Below are positions 12,228 to 25,058 of a DNA stretch of 64,000 nucleotides, in pieces. Numbering within the stretch: the stretch's first letter is position 1; the number at the start of each line of letters is the position of its first letter. A program made the translations under genes and the position numbers. The stretch is taken from NCBI GenBank assembly GCA_020740775.1, contig JAHEWK010000002.1:4278001-4342000 (forward strand). Direction: 5' to 3'. Below the pieces are notes generated by a model that ran no database searches, was not told where the DNA came from, and was given only the letters and a program-made list of their open reading frames with translations. The stretch is from Ilyonectria destructans (lineage: Eukaryota > Ascomycota > Sordariomycetes > Hypocreales > Nectriaceae).

Positions 12228-13337
12228 CTTGGGGGCGACGGCGGCGGCGGCGGTTGGGTGGCGGAACGAAGGGAGGGGCTCTGGACGCTCGGATGATGAG
12301 TAAACTGGGAGAATTATTGAGGCTCGCGGACGGCGGCTTAAGCAGCAGAGCAAAGAGATGGATGGTGTTGACGGGGTCAAGATGGATGTCGAGTTGAGGT
12401 TCGCCAGGCGTGTTCCAGGCTGTCGTCGCCCCAGCCTCAGTCAGTCGGAGGCGGCGATGAGGTACGACGTAGGAGGTACGAGAATGGGTTAGCTTCCAGG
12501 CGTTTGGCCTACGCTACTCCGTCGTAGGTGCCTCTCCAGGCCCCCAGCGCTGCGGCCTCTGCTATTGGCAGAGCGCCATTAGGTAAGGACCCTGCTGAGG
12601 CAGCTGTCCGGGCAATCCAGGTCCCCCGTAACGCCTAACGGACAGGGGCTCCTTGAGCCTGAGGGATCCACTGACGCTGCCCGTCCAGTGGGTGTAGCTC
12701 AATAGTGTCTGCCTTGCGTCACAGTGGGCGGGCGACCCGCTAACTCCCAGTGCAAGCAACCTCCAGAAACATGCGGCGAGCAGATGACGACGGTGTTGTG
12801 GCGTACGTGGCTCGTGGCCGCTAAGCTGGGGAAACGAGAAACTCTACCCGCGTGCAAGGACTAGGTACTTGGGCCACCTCCTTACCACAAAGGGGGTCAA
12901 GGTACCCCCGCCACACCTCCATGTACCTCCCCGCGAAACCACATGGCCATGAGAGCTGTCGTTCACCTGCCCGCCGATGTCCGCCGGTTTCTTTGTCGTC
13001 GGCATGACCACCAAGCGTCTCCAACTTCCAACATCGACTCGCGCCCGCATCGTGATTTCCTGCAAGGGGCGTGTGAGAGTTTCGTCAAAGAATCCTTTGA
13101 GAGGATGCTGCATGTTCTAGCGACTGCCCCGTGGACAGAGCGCTGATCCCTCGTGTCCCTATATCTGCTATCCAGCCGTTCATGCTCCTCCATTGTTCCT
13201 GATACTTGGTCGACTCCTCCATCCCCTCCTTGTTTCTGCGCGCGCCCACGACCCGACCCGACCTCGATTTCCGAATACCGCCCTTATCAGAAGCGACATG
13301 ATTCGTCGATAACCGTTCCACCCGATCCAACACTGTG
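12228..13337. promoter_or_regulatory. Divergent intergenic region between Vps27 and Doa4-like genes
   Basis: This 1.1 kb holds both promoters of two ESCRT-pathway genes. It has several GGTACC/GTACCTCC-type words (12860-12930) and a CT-rich run before the plus-strand start. No protein-coding feature is credible. Shared regulation is possible but not shown by any motif I can name. Confidence 0.45.
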
Positions 13338-16300
13338 ATGACGTCCCTGGGCCATTCGCGAGCGACCAGCCTGGTCGACACCCGCAACCGACCCATGGCC
13401 ACCAGCGGCGCCTTCAATCCTCCGCCGCCATCAGGCCGCAATGGAGGCGATGCCAGGCCCGGCGGGGCTCCGATCCCGCACATTGATGATATCTTGGGGG
13501 CTCCCAGAGATATCGACATAAACCAGTCTATCCGCAGGTTGTTGGAATCGGCCGAGGCATCGCTGCGACAGGCGGAGATGAGCCGCGACTTCAACAGGCC
13601 TGCGCTGGCCTTGAAAGACTATATTCGAGCGTCTGTTATTGCGATCCAGACAATCCGTAATCACCGAGACTATTCCTCCCTCAAGGGCGACCACAATGAC
13701 CTGGCACGAGCACACAGTTCCCTGCTCAAGAAGATTAGCCAGCAAGATGCTACCTTTGCGAGAATCAAACAAGACATTATCGCAGACAACAAGAGGACCG
13801 GCGTGCGACCCGCCAGCCACAAGCCCGGATCGTCCCAGGAGAATGGCGTTGGCTCTCGGTCCAGATCTCCGGTCAAGGCGACGCGAGATGTCGGCTCATC
13901 ACTATCCTCGGTGAACCGGTCACCTACTGCGTCTCCGCGATCGAGCATGAACGGGTCTCCGGCGAGAGCCAGGCCAAGTATTCAACCGAAGCCCCAAGCT
14001 CTCCACGGGAATGCAATCAGCTCAGCCCGTTCAAGTCTGAGTCTTTCTGTCTCTGCCGCCCAGGAGCTTGCCGCCCGCTTCGCCAATCTCAGAGGCCCTC
14101 AAGCGTCTCCAAGCCCCCAAGCATCCCCAGGCCAGGATCCCCGCATTAAGACACACCAAATCATCCCCCCCAAGCCTGCCGGCCCTCGAGAGATGCCACC
14201 GCCACCGCCGAGACCACCAAAGATTGATATCAATACCAATATGCCGAGTTTACCCAAGATGCCGGATGCAATTTACAGTCCCCGCGGAAGCATTTCAGGA
14301 GAAACACCGAGACCTCCAGGCACAACCCGTGCTGTGTATAATCGAAACGGCACCACGACCCCCTCTGTTCCCGGTACCCCTACACAACAGTCACAGGCCC
14401 AGGCTGATTACTTTGCGCCAGCCCAGAGCTATTCCAACATATCAATACCCCCTACACCACCAGAGAATGCTATGAAAGTACCAGAAGGAGATTCAATAAC
14501 TCCCGACCAGCTTTACCAGGCCATGAAGGCGAAAGGCTCCATTCTGGTCATCGACACCCGGCTTCGAGAAGATTTCAATGAAGGTCACATCATGTCTTCA
14601 TCGACCATCTGCATTGAGCCGAGCGTCTTGCTGAGGGAGAATCTTTCCGCGGATCAGATATCCGAGAGTCTGGTGTTGTCCCCGAACCAGGAAGAGTCGC
14701 TATTTGAACAGCGAGACAAGTATGACCTAGTTGTCTTTTACGACCAGGATTCCGAAGAAGTCCCCAAGAATCCTCGCAGTTCTGACGACCTGGTTCTCGT
14801 TTCACTTCGACGAGCGTTGGTGGATTACAACTATTTGCGAGACCTCAAGAATCCCCCCAAGATTTTGAAAGGAGGTCTTGATGCCTGGGTGGATCTGATG
14901 GGCCCTGCATCACTGCAGTCAAGTACGCAAACTATCACACCCAAACCGACCAAGCGAGTCCGAAGCAGTACGATTGAGCGGACAAAGTCGAAGTATGTTG
15001 TCAAAGCATTGAAGCCAGACGATGTCAAGGCTTGGCAAGAGACTTTAAAGAATGAGGACATGGAGACGGCAACCTCGCCCAACTTCCTCCGGTCCCAGGA
15101 GGAGTTCCTCAGGAGGTATCCGCCCGTGGCTACGGAGCAAGAGTCCATGTCATCGCAGGACCAGCCACATGACCGGCCAGCATACGGGCTATCCCATAAA
15201 GTCGATTTATATACCGACCTCCCTTCACCTCCAACTAGACCCGCTCCGGCCCTGCCACGGCCAAGCTATAATGGTCTGACCGAGGGTGCGGATGAGAGCG
15301 AGCTCTACGGGAAAGCCAACGGAACGCCGACAAACCGGCAGGTAACCCGTGCGCCCGTGAAGGCCGTCGAGCAACCGCCAGTGGTCGACAACACCAAGTT
15401 TTACACGGGACTCAACAACCCCAACAACTGGTGCTACGCAAACAGCACCCTGCAGTGTCTCCTTGCCTCCCCCGAGTTTGGAAGGGAGCTCGCGGACTCG
15501 ACTTGGATATCCAAGTACAAGGCGCCAAAAAAAGACGATGAGAAGATTGAACATCCTCAGCTGATGATTCGAATCATCACCAACCTGTTTCACTGGATGA
15601 GCTCTGGCAAGTTCCAGGTTATGAAAGCCCAGACGTTGATGGTCAGTGATGCGCCCCTTTTCAGACACATGCCAGAATTCGGCTAACTAGCGAACAGAAT
15701 TACTCGCGCCACCTCTGTAAACAAGCCCAGGGCCTTGAGCCGTTTGGTGGAGACCAGCAGCAGGACGCACAGGAGTTCATGTCATTTCTTCTCACTCACC
15801 TCCATGACGAGACCAACACGCGGCGAGACCGCAAGGGCCATGTCGAACAGCCCGACACAAAGCGCCAGTCGCTGCTCCAGGCGGCGGGCGAGTACTGGCA
15901 CAACCACATCGGCCTCAACCAATCCATCATCGACCGGTACTGGCGCGGCCTCGAGCTGTCGACAGTCAAGTGCGAGGAGTGCCACACTAAGACGTACTCC
16001 TTTTCGCCCTTTGAATGGATCCCCGTCACCGTGAATAGAGGCCGCGGCATGACACTCGACGAGGTTCTCGGAGAGCACACGGCCGGGAACCATCTCAGCG
16101 ACTTCTCCTGCGACAAATGCCGTCGTCCCACCCGCGCCCTCCAGTCCCTCTCCTTCGCCCGCATGCCCTCGCTCCTCTGCGTCTGCCTCCGTCGCTTCCA
16201 GTACCAGCCGACCTATGGCAAGTCGGTCAAGTCGTCGGCGCCCATCACATGGGACTTCAACGACACTGACATGTCGCGCTACTTCCTCACGTCTGCCGAC

Positions 16301-16600
16301 CAGACCCCGGCCAACGGGACCACGGGCCCCACGGACCCGGCCTTTGCGGCGCCGTTCCGCTACGAGACGTATGCCGTCATCATCCATGAGGGCAGCACCA
16401 CCAACAGCGGCCACTACACGGCGTATGTCCGGGATTCGTCTTCACACGACCCCTACGCTTGGTTCTACTGCAACGATTCGAGCGTGACCAAGGTCCGTAT
16501 CGGCAGCGGCGACCGTGACGACGTCCAGGAGGCCGTCTTCAAGACCGGCCGTGACAAAGTCCCCTATCTCATCTTCTTCCGCCGCAAGGGCATGCGGTGA
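13338..16600 (+). CDS. Ubiquitin C-terminal hydrolase, Doa4/Ubp4 type
   Basis: Deubiquitinating cysteine protease, expected to remove ubiquitin from cargo at the late endosome. Two exons, 13338-15641 and 15698-16600, give 1068 residues. The 56-bp intron has GTCAGT, GCTAAC and CAG. An N-terminal helical region (~45-135) resembles the USP8 dimerisation/MIT-like module. A Ser/Pro-rich linker with PPPPPRPPK-type tracts follows. The rhodanese-like domain (~385-515) lacks the catalytic Cys: its loop reads VVFYDQDSEEVP, so it is probably structural. The USP domain (~685-1065) has catalytic Cys699 in NNWCYANSTLQC and His1007 in SGHYTAYVRD, with zinc-binding CEEC and CDKC pairs. I chose ATG 13338 because the codon before it is GTG; Met20 is an alternative. 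Its head-to-head neighbour is Vps27. Confidence 0.94.
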
Positions 16601-17751
16601 GACTGATATTGGTACAGTCGGAACGCCTCTCCCGTCCCGTCCCTTGCGTCTCCTCCTACCTAGCCTTATCACGCCTAGCCTCTCCGAGAGACCAGACCCC
16701 TACGGTCGACTTGTCAACTGCCACGACTCCCTCGTATTAATAACCTCGGTACATCCGGAAGAGCCTCCAAGGCCCCCCGTCTATCAGGCTCATTTCCTCC
16801 CATCCTCGTTGGATACCGTCATGCGCATCTCCCCTGACCCCTGACAAGGCAAACCATACTCTCATATTCGGCTGTTTCCACATGCATGTGTTTCCTACGA
16901 CACCGGCATCATCCGTTTTGACTGCTTTTTTCTTTATTTACTCAGCTCTTGTCTTTTGTCCTTTTCTTCTTTTCTTCTTTGTGCTTCTTTGTCCCTATCT
17001 AGCAAGCAGGCAACAGGCAAGCAAGCATGGCACGGTGCAGGGGTGGGCGTTTTCATCGAGCTTTGCTTCTTCCGGCGGTGTGTGAGAGATTACTAGTCTT
17101 TTTTACCAGCATGTTCTGATTTCCCCGTCAAATAATGACCACGACCATGAACCATACCATACCATGACCATTCTCGATAAGAAAAAGACCACAAAGCTGA
17201 AAGGTGTTGAAGAGACACATGACGTGGATACGTGGATGTGTGGATACGAGTCCGAGTGAGGCCGCAAGATAGAAATAAGACCCATCCACGTCTCTTGGCC
17301 GTCCCTGTTCATTCGTCGCCCCACTCAGCGTTTCGTTGTCAACTGTACGAATTAGGCTTGACATGTTCCTGGTGGAGGACTTTCACATGTCAAGACGGAG
17401 CTGAGCGCAATCACATCAGATCACGTTGTCCGGGATATTCGGAGGGTCAAGAGCGAGCAGGGTCTTTAAAATATGGAACCATTCACATAAAACCGAGAGG
17501 GCGGCTGGTTTAAGGCATTGAAATGAAATCCGATAAAACAGCATGGAGCCAACGCCGCACAAGCTACAGTACATACAGTTCAACACACTCTCCATCAGTG
17601 CCAACATGAAAAGCTGCGCGCACGCAAATCATAGAGCCCTCGCGCCTGGTATCCCTCGTCGTCTCGTCCGACCATCCGTCCATCCATCCGTTCTCGCTGC
17701 GTCCCGATCGCCTATCCCTTCCGACATTACCCACGTCGCGTATGACGTCGC
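16601..17751. other. Convergent 3' intergenic region
   Basis: Lies between the stop codons of the deubiquitinase (+) and the acyl-CoA synthetase (-). It contains T-rich tracts near 16925-17000. No credible ORF or RNA gene is visible; a minus-strand frame that reads past 17752 is readthrough of the unspliced last intron in another frame. Confidence 0.5.
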
Positions 17752-20064
17752 TTAGGCAGTGCTCTTGAGGCACTCGTCGATGTCCTTCTTGAAGGCCTCG
17801 CGGATTACTTTTCGGTTCAGCTTCTGGGTGGCGGTGACAAGGCCCTGCGGAATCATTGTTAGCCATGGTTTGTACTGCAAAACTTGGGCGGGGAATTCTT
17901 ACACTATCAGGAATCCACTCCTCATCGGTGATGACGACACCCGACACGGTTTCCATGCTGACGAGACCGGCTCGCTTGGCTGCGGTCTGGAGATCCTTGA
18001 GGACGAAATTTCGGACCTTGGCGTTATGGTGCATGGTGTGGATGTTATCCTCGTGGACACCAAGCTCCTTGGCCTTCTCGACAAGCACCTTCTCGTTGGG
18101 CATGATAATAGCAATGGGACGAGAGTACTCGGGATCAGCGTGGACCATAACGTTGGCCACGGTCTGGGCGCCACGGTAGACGGCCTCGAGCTTCTCGAGA
18201 GCAATGTACTCACCACCCTGCATCTTGACCAGGTTCTTCACACGATCGAACACTCGGAGATGTCCGTCGGCGTCGAACTCGCCAATATCGCCAGTCTTGA
18301 ACCAGCCATCGGGGGTGAGAGCCTTTTCCGTCTCCTCCTGGTTGTCCCAGTATTTGGTCATAATGGGAAGACCCCTAAGCCAGATCTCACCCTGAGGCGG
18401 GGTCGAGTCGGCTGAGTAGCCGAGGTCGGGAATCGACACCAGCTTAGCCTCACAACTAGAGGGGATAGGACCGATGGCGTTTGGTGAATACTCGAGGGGG
18501 CAACCGAGGGAGCCGTTGGCACAAGTCTCAGTGAGACCATACCCAGCCAGCATGGGAGCAAGGACCAGCGAGAGGAAGTGCTTGGTGCCGTCTGAGATGC
18601 CGCTAGCACCGTTCATGGTAAAGCGGAGGCGGCCACCTGTAAGTTCTCGGACTTTGCTGAAGACGATGTTGTCGAAGATGTTCGCACCTGGCAACTTGTT
18701 CCTGGTCATGAACCCCTTAAAGTTGAAGGCGGTCCAGAACAAGCCTCGAAGGACAGGGCTGGCAGTCTCTAGCTTGGATACAACTCCCTTCTTCACCGTC
18801 TCCCAGATCTGAGGCACACCAACCATGACGGTGGGCCGGAACTCATGCATGTCACCGAAACAGTTCTTGACCATGCTGTCGGCCAGTGTTCGGGGGTTGC
18901 CGTATCCAAGGGTTCCGCCGATGAAAAGGACGAGATTCTCGAGGGCCATTTCGAAGATGTGGGCCAGGGGCAGGTAAGCCAAGATGCACTCTTTGTCACT
19001 CACACACTCTTCGACGCACGTGAAGAGACCGGTCACTAGTCGGCAGCGGTTAGCTTAAAATTCGGCTACATCAATGAAAGCAGCAGATTGGAAGGCACTG
19101 GGTAAGTGGCGACGTACCTCCAGCAACGAGACCCTCGTGGGAGATGCACACGCCCTTGGGCAGGCCAGTAGAGCCAGAGGTGTACATGACACAGTAGAGG
19201 TCGGAAGGATTGGGCGGGTTGGGCTCCACGGGTGTCTCCTCGCCAAGCTTGCGCAGCTCCTCATAGGTAATAACCTTGATATCAGGATTGCTGTTCTTGA
19301 ACTCTTCAATCTCGCCACCCTTGGTGAAGACGCAGGCCTCGTTGACGATGACGGTCTTGACGTTGGACTTCTTGATGGGTTCGGAAGCAGTCTTGAGCAG
19401 GTGAGGATCGGTGTACATGACGCTGCAGTTGGTCTGGACGAGAGAGTGCTCGACGCCGCTGGGGCCAAGAGTATCATATGCGGTTACGATGGAAATGGAC
19501 TGCGAGGCGCATCCATGGGATACGGAAATCCAGCCGACGCTGTGCAAAGTCTAGTTAGCGCTATGGTCCGGGGCAAGCTGGCCACGACCAGAAAGACTAT
19601 GACCAAGATATTCTCAGAACATACCTCGTGGTTCCAAAGAGATGGAGCTTGTCCGCGCTGGTTACCCCCAGGTTGCGCAAACCAGAGCCGATCTGATTAA
19701 CACGCTCCAGATACTCCCCGTGGGTCAAGTACTCGAACTTGGAAAGCTCAAAGAACTGCCACTCCTTATCGACTTCCCGGACCTCGCCATCGATGTTCTT
19801 CTTGACCTTCTTGGTCTCCTTGTGTAGCTTGATGAGCTTACGGGAACCGACAGCCGTGTGTTGGGGGTAGAGTCGGGCGCTGCGCTTGACGATGTCGTAG
19901 ACGGTATGGACGCCCTCGGCAGGGCTGTTGAGCAGGCCGTCCTTGGCCTTGGGGTGGCGACGGGGGAGGGTCTCGCCTTCGATCTTCTCAGCGCCGGGAG
20001 ACTCGATGGTGAATGGCGCCTTGTGGACCTGGCCCAAAGGCATGATGCCCTTCGTGTAGTCCAT
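17752..20064 (-). CDS. Long-chain acyl-CoA synthetase (Faa1 type)
   Basis: Activates long-chain fatty acids to acyl-CoA with ATP, for lipid synthesis, import or beta-oxidation. Four exons, 20064-19625, 19539-19118, 19035-17903 and 17844-17752, give 695 residues, close to the ~700 of yeast Faa1. All junctions are in phase and restore family blocks: LHLFGTT-SVGWISVSHG and the C-terminal GLVTATQKLNRK. The AMP-binding loop YTSGSTGLPKG is clear, as is the YGLTE motif. The fatty-acyl signature runs through GWFKTGDIGEFDADGHLRV to DRVKNLVKMQGGEYIALEKLE. No membrane segment or PTS1 ends the protein (C-terminus ECLKSTA), so a peroxisomal PTS1 form is unlikely. The preceding 5' flank is long and gene-free. 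Confidence 0.95.
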
Positions 20065-23000
20065 GATGACAGCGACGGGATGCTCGGATCAGAGCAGCCG
20101 GGTATTACGGAAGTGGGGAGGGGAAGAAGAGGGCGCCCGAGAGTCGGATGTGCGCAGGAGAAGTGAATTGGGGAGGAGGCGGATGATGAGAAGCGGAATG
20201 GGGTATCTTTGGTGTTGTGGAGAGAGAGGAGGAGGAGGAGGATGAGTGGATGAGCAGGCAGATAAAACCAGGAAGAGGAAACCACGACGACAAAGGCAAG
20301 CGAGGAGGCGAGACAGGCAAAAGGCTTCTGCGCAGGCAGGGAAGGTAAGACTGGCAAAGCAACCCGGAAAGCAGGGGAAGGTGCTGTAGGTTGGTTGGGC
20401 AAAGTACCTCAGGCAGGGTGCGAGGTATCTTTGATCCTCCCCAGGTAGTAATGTGCCGCCCAGTCAACGAGCCGTCAGAGACCCCCCTGCCCCCCATCTC
20501 AGCGAATGCTACAGTGCAGATGGCCGCCCACAGGGCCTAGGTCGCAGGGGCCCGGGGTAGGCCCGCCCTCCACAGGAAGCGGCTGAGGGTGGTGCTCCCT
20601 CCCTCCGAAAACCTGACCGGCCGCGGAGTACCTGCTAAGTCAGTCGCTGGCCGCTACCTGCGCGAGGTACCGCATGTACTGCATCTCCGCCTGGGGCCGG
20701 CCCTGTTGCTGGGGGTTGTGGAGTTTGGCCCAGCCAGGGAGCTTTTTAGCGGATCCAGGCTACGACGCCACAGCGGCCCAGGTGCCCGCTTGCAAGGCCC
20801 CAGCGGCACGAGACCAGGCCAGCGTGTACCCAAGACTTTTGCGTGCCAAGAAGGGCTGAGGAGCTGTGGAATTGCCAGACGCAGGGCAGCAAGAGGATGC
20901 TGCATCTTGTGCAACGAGCTGCGCTGTTGTCCCGCCCACGGCTGTGGTTGTCCGCGACATCTGAGCTGGCTCGACGCGTCGTTTCGTGGCGCTGGCAAGG
21001 TGGCTTAAGCTCGGTGCTTAAACTTGCTTGGTGCTTTGCAGTAGCACCAGTCACCCCCAGAGCCAGGGCGGCCCGCCAAGGTATGGGAGGTACCTGGCCA
21101 AGAACACGAGGTACCTCGTGGCACTTCCAGTGGACAGCCGTCGGCCAGCTGGTGGAGCCGGATGCCATGGAGATCAGGCCGTCAGAACCTACAGTAAACG
21201 TCCCGGTCTCACCCACTACGTAGCACCTCCAATGCGCTAGAGGCACCTAGGCTCTAGCAGCTGCGACACCTGGGCCAGGCCACGGCCAATGCGCAATGCG
21301 CCAATGCACCCACTGGGCCACAGCTGCACCTCCACTGTTGCTTGAGCCGGTGGGCAGGGAGCTAGGGGGAGCTTGGCCCCGCCGCAGGTGTTTTCAATTG
21401 CGTCACAGATGGAGGGCCCGACTTGCGGGTTGCACGTTGGGGCGACTTCGCAACCAGTTTTTATCCTGATGAGATGCACGTACGTGGTGCGGTGGCCGTG
21501 GCCGTCGACAAGCCAGCCCGCCGATCGTCATGCAGCCGCCTTTGATAGAAATCTCCGCTGGGCTTTTCGTTCGGCGCATGGTTAGTGTGGCAAGCCGTAC
21601 GTAGCAGTAGCTAGTTCGCGCGTTTGGTTTGATGTAATTTATTTCATCGTCTGGTTCCATATTGGGTCGCGGATGGATCTTTTTCAGGGTTGCATCCATC
21701 CACCCAATCCTTGCCAGTGCCAATGCCTTTACCATTTACGTCCCCTGGTGTTGGTCCGTTAGGTGCTGGCCGGTGCGCGATGCTCCCAGGGCCGAGAGAA
21801 CCTCGCGTCATTGTGGGTTACTTTGCCCCAGTCCACATACTACATGCAACTGCACGAGGACCCGTCAGAGATTCCTTGTTGACCACAACGCCGAGGATGA
21901 GATGCGGACACCAGCCACAGGCGAGAGTGTGGGTGAAATCACAAGCTAAAAGAGAGATAACTCGGCATGCACGAAGAAGGGTTGTACAGAGCGAGGTAGG
22001 AGAGTCGAGGGCTTGAGAGGCGCGAGGCCGTAGACGAAAGTCACGATGCCTCGGGAAAATGGCATCTAAGGGAATCAGCCATCAACAAAATCCCATGACA
22101 GAAAATACAAAGTACTCCATACCTAACCGGACGCCACACTTACTTTTTAGCTCCATTGCCCCTTGACACCTTCCCCCTCACCAACAGAAAGCGACAGTCC
22201 AATGCCAAGTCGAGGAGATGGTGGGAGGGTGACATGTCAGCCGTGCCGCAAGTCCCGTACTATCAGCGTGTATGTGTATCTCTCCCCCAACACTTTTCCT
22301 TGCTGCTCGGATCTAAGTCTGCGAACTCGGAGCTATTTCCATGGCACGTCTCATGATTCTGCCTCTGACTCGGTTCTACCACGAGACGAAAAAGATGCCG
22401 CAGCGGTACGCGTCAATTCCTGAGTCCATCACCGTCACCGTCACCGTACGATTTGGTTCCTCGTTTCAGCGCCGCCGAGGCCTCTGTGCCGCCGCCGCCT
22501 CCCCTCCATCCGGCTATTCCAAGCTTCAGACCGGGGACGGATGCACGGAGACGGAGTGGAGGGCCTGGTCGATCGGTCGACAGGCTTGTTCCCAACCGGC
22601 GCCCGCCTCTCCCTGGTCGATGGTTTCTCTCCGATCGCTTCTGAGCGAGCCGTGAGCATCTCACAATGTGATCCAATCTTGTCGCCTCGCTCCGCGGCTG
22701 TCCCGTCCATCCAGCCGAGGCGATGCCTGCATGTCACTGCCAACAACATGTGTCTTGTGTCACGGCCCCAAGCGACGCGCCATGGCCTGCTACCGCGCAC
22801 TATCGCAGAGTACATTGGGTAACCTGCTACGCCGTCGGAGCCAAGCCCTTGATCTCCTGCATCTCGACGCAGTAATTCGTCGGTTCGTAGCCAAGACCTG
22901 GGGTTGTCATCGGGTCATCAGCTGCTCCAAGCCCCCTTCTCAACAATGCCATACCCCTCGGGGGCTGCCCATTTGGACACCTTTTCGTCCATGTCCTTTG

Positions 23001-25058
23001 AGGTTCTGTATTCACTGCCCCAGGATGATGCCCTTGGCACGTCCAAAGACAAGCCGCGACACATCTCACCCAGAACCAGGTGGCGGCCCATCGACAGGGT
23101 GCTAAATGTCTCGGCCTGCATCAGCACGGAAGCAGCTAATTTTCGGCATTGCTTGCACATCCCCCGGCCGCTTGGACACCCGCCGTCAACCTTGTGCTGG
23201 TCCTGGCTCTGCAGGCGCAATCAACCTCCCAAATCGAGCATCCGCCCCCAGCTTCGCTTCGATGCGAGGACCCCGGCGGCGTCATGATTGTCTCGATGCG
23301 GTGCAATCGCCTCGTCTGAATCCTGGTCTGAATCGGCCCACTCGCGTGTGTCGTCAACATCGCATCTGCGAAGCAGCACGTGTGGCCGAGCATGTTCTCT
23401 TTCTCTCTCCCTCGTCCATGCTCCAAAAGCCAAGACCCAAGCAACCAAGCCTCACTTGGCAACATGGTTCAGGCGCGAACGTGGATAGGAGGCCCGCCAA
23501 TGAGTGGGCGTAACGCCACATGCACGATTCGAGACAACCTGGCTCTTGCGATATGTACTACCTACCCAGTACATGCCTCCAGTCCCCAGCTACCTAGGTA
23601 CTCAGCATTTCATTTAGGTCCATACCGGTCAGAAGCTTCCACTGCGCCAAAATGCTTCTTCAATTCCCCAGTTACGTACTCCAGAGCGCCAACGTGCGGT
23701 CGAATTGGATGACTCGCAGTGACTCAAGCCTAGCTCAAATTCCATTTGGGTGTGTGGCTGTCATGCTGACACCTCTCCCTTGGTCGAGAAAGCACAAAGT
23801 GGCCGCTGCTTCCGTTGTCCTCTTGCAACATGTTAGTGCAAAAGACCATTCTTAGCTTCGTCTGTGTAATTACTGCTGCTGGATACCGTGGATACTACTC
23901 CGGACCCATAGGGCTGTCGCTCTGTCAGGTCTAGGCCCTTCCATCACAGCGTCGTCCACATCTCTACTAATCAACGTTGTATTAATTAGCAGCGCGGATT
24001 ATTGCGTTGTAGAGTACATGTTATCAGCATGTCGTTACTTGTCCCGGTAGGTTCCGGGAACGCGCTAGAACCGACCTACGAGATGGCTTGTGTGGCAGTG
24101 TAAGCCATCATTAAACTTGGTCTGACATGACAGCTCTATCTCGAGTTCGACGAGTGCCACGACGCCGAGGTGTCACCTTCTCAGGCACCAATGGTCGCCG
24201 ATGAACCCGGCACGGTGACGGTTATCCTTTAAGTAGGCCTCAAGCATAAGCCTCTCGCTCCCAGTAGCACCAAAGCTGTGGACAGTCCAGAACAATCGCC
24301 GTCAAGCAGCGGAAAGTGTCTTCAGTCTTGCACCTGTGGCAAGCCGTTCTTGTCCATGGGAGCATTCGCCAAATCCTTGTAAGGATCCAACGCTAGGAAT
24401 TTATTAGCGGCACGGTTTCTGAGTGCCGAATCCTTTGCGAGCTCATGACACCGGACGGCCACCGGCAGTACACAGTACATGCGTTGTCTGCGCGTTGCCA
24501 ACCCACTCTAGTGATAAGATGACTCTTTATTGTTCTTCAGTCACTTGGATCAGACTTCGTACGTACACCTTTGGCATGAGCGGCCAATCTTGATCCAGCT
24601 TGCTGACGGTGGGGTTTTCGAGGCGCTGGCCACTGCCTCCCCCAATCTCTTGGCATTGCCGCCTGGATTCGCAAGATGCTTTCAGATCCCCCTCCAACAT
24701 CTCTCAATGTCACTGAGGAACACTCAATATTCAAAACGACGATATCGAACCGTGCCAGAGGCCGTGTATCAGATGCTCGGAAGCCCACTATCGCAATTCC
24801 AGCCGCTAGACCAAGAATGACAATCTGTCGGAACTGGCGGGGCGGGTCATGGAGCAGTGCGCGTCGCCGATTGGCTACCGCTAGGTTTCGTCTTCAGGGG
24901 TTCCAACGTGCTTCAAATTATACATTCGGGGGTCTCATCTTCCTGTTCTCCTTGCATCGTAAACTCCATCGAATTCTGGCGCTTTTCGTCGTCAGAGGGC
25001 TTGATTGCGGTCCACTACTCGGCTTGGAGGCTTCGCTGTAGAATTGCTGAAATTCGCC
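20065..25058. other. 5-kb gene desert
   Basis: No frame exceeds about 166 codons, and none shows domain character or splice sites that link into a gene. The first ~350 bp are the purine-rich 5' flank of the acyl-CoA synthetase. GGTACC/AGGTACCT words recur (for example around 20401, 20666, 21088 and 21112). One frame near 22200 has a CQPCRKSR string like the start of a zinc-cluster motif, but the next Cys is missing and nothing supportive follows. It may contain decayed sequence; I see no transposon ends or long repeats. Confidence 0.5.

Noticed and set aside
15782..16414. 210-codon antisense ORF
   Set aside because: Shadow of the USP domain coding strand; its length is explained by high GC3.
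17564..17751. Extension of the acyl-CoA synthetase ORF to 17564
   Set aside because: It arises from reading through the last intron in a shifted frame; splicing at 17902-17845 gives the conserved C-terminus and a stop at 17752.
22163..22423. CQPCRKSR string suggesting a zinc-cluster gene
   Set aside because: The third cluster Cys is absent, no second half of the cluster follows in any frame, and no spliceable gene model emerges.
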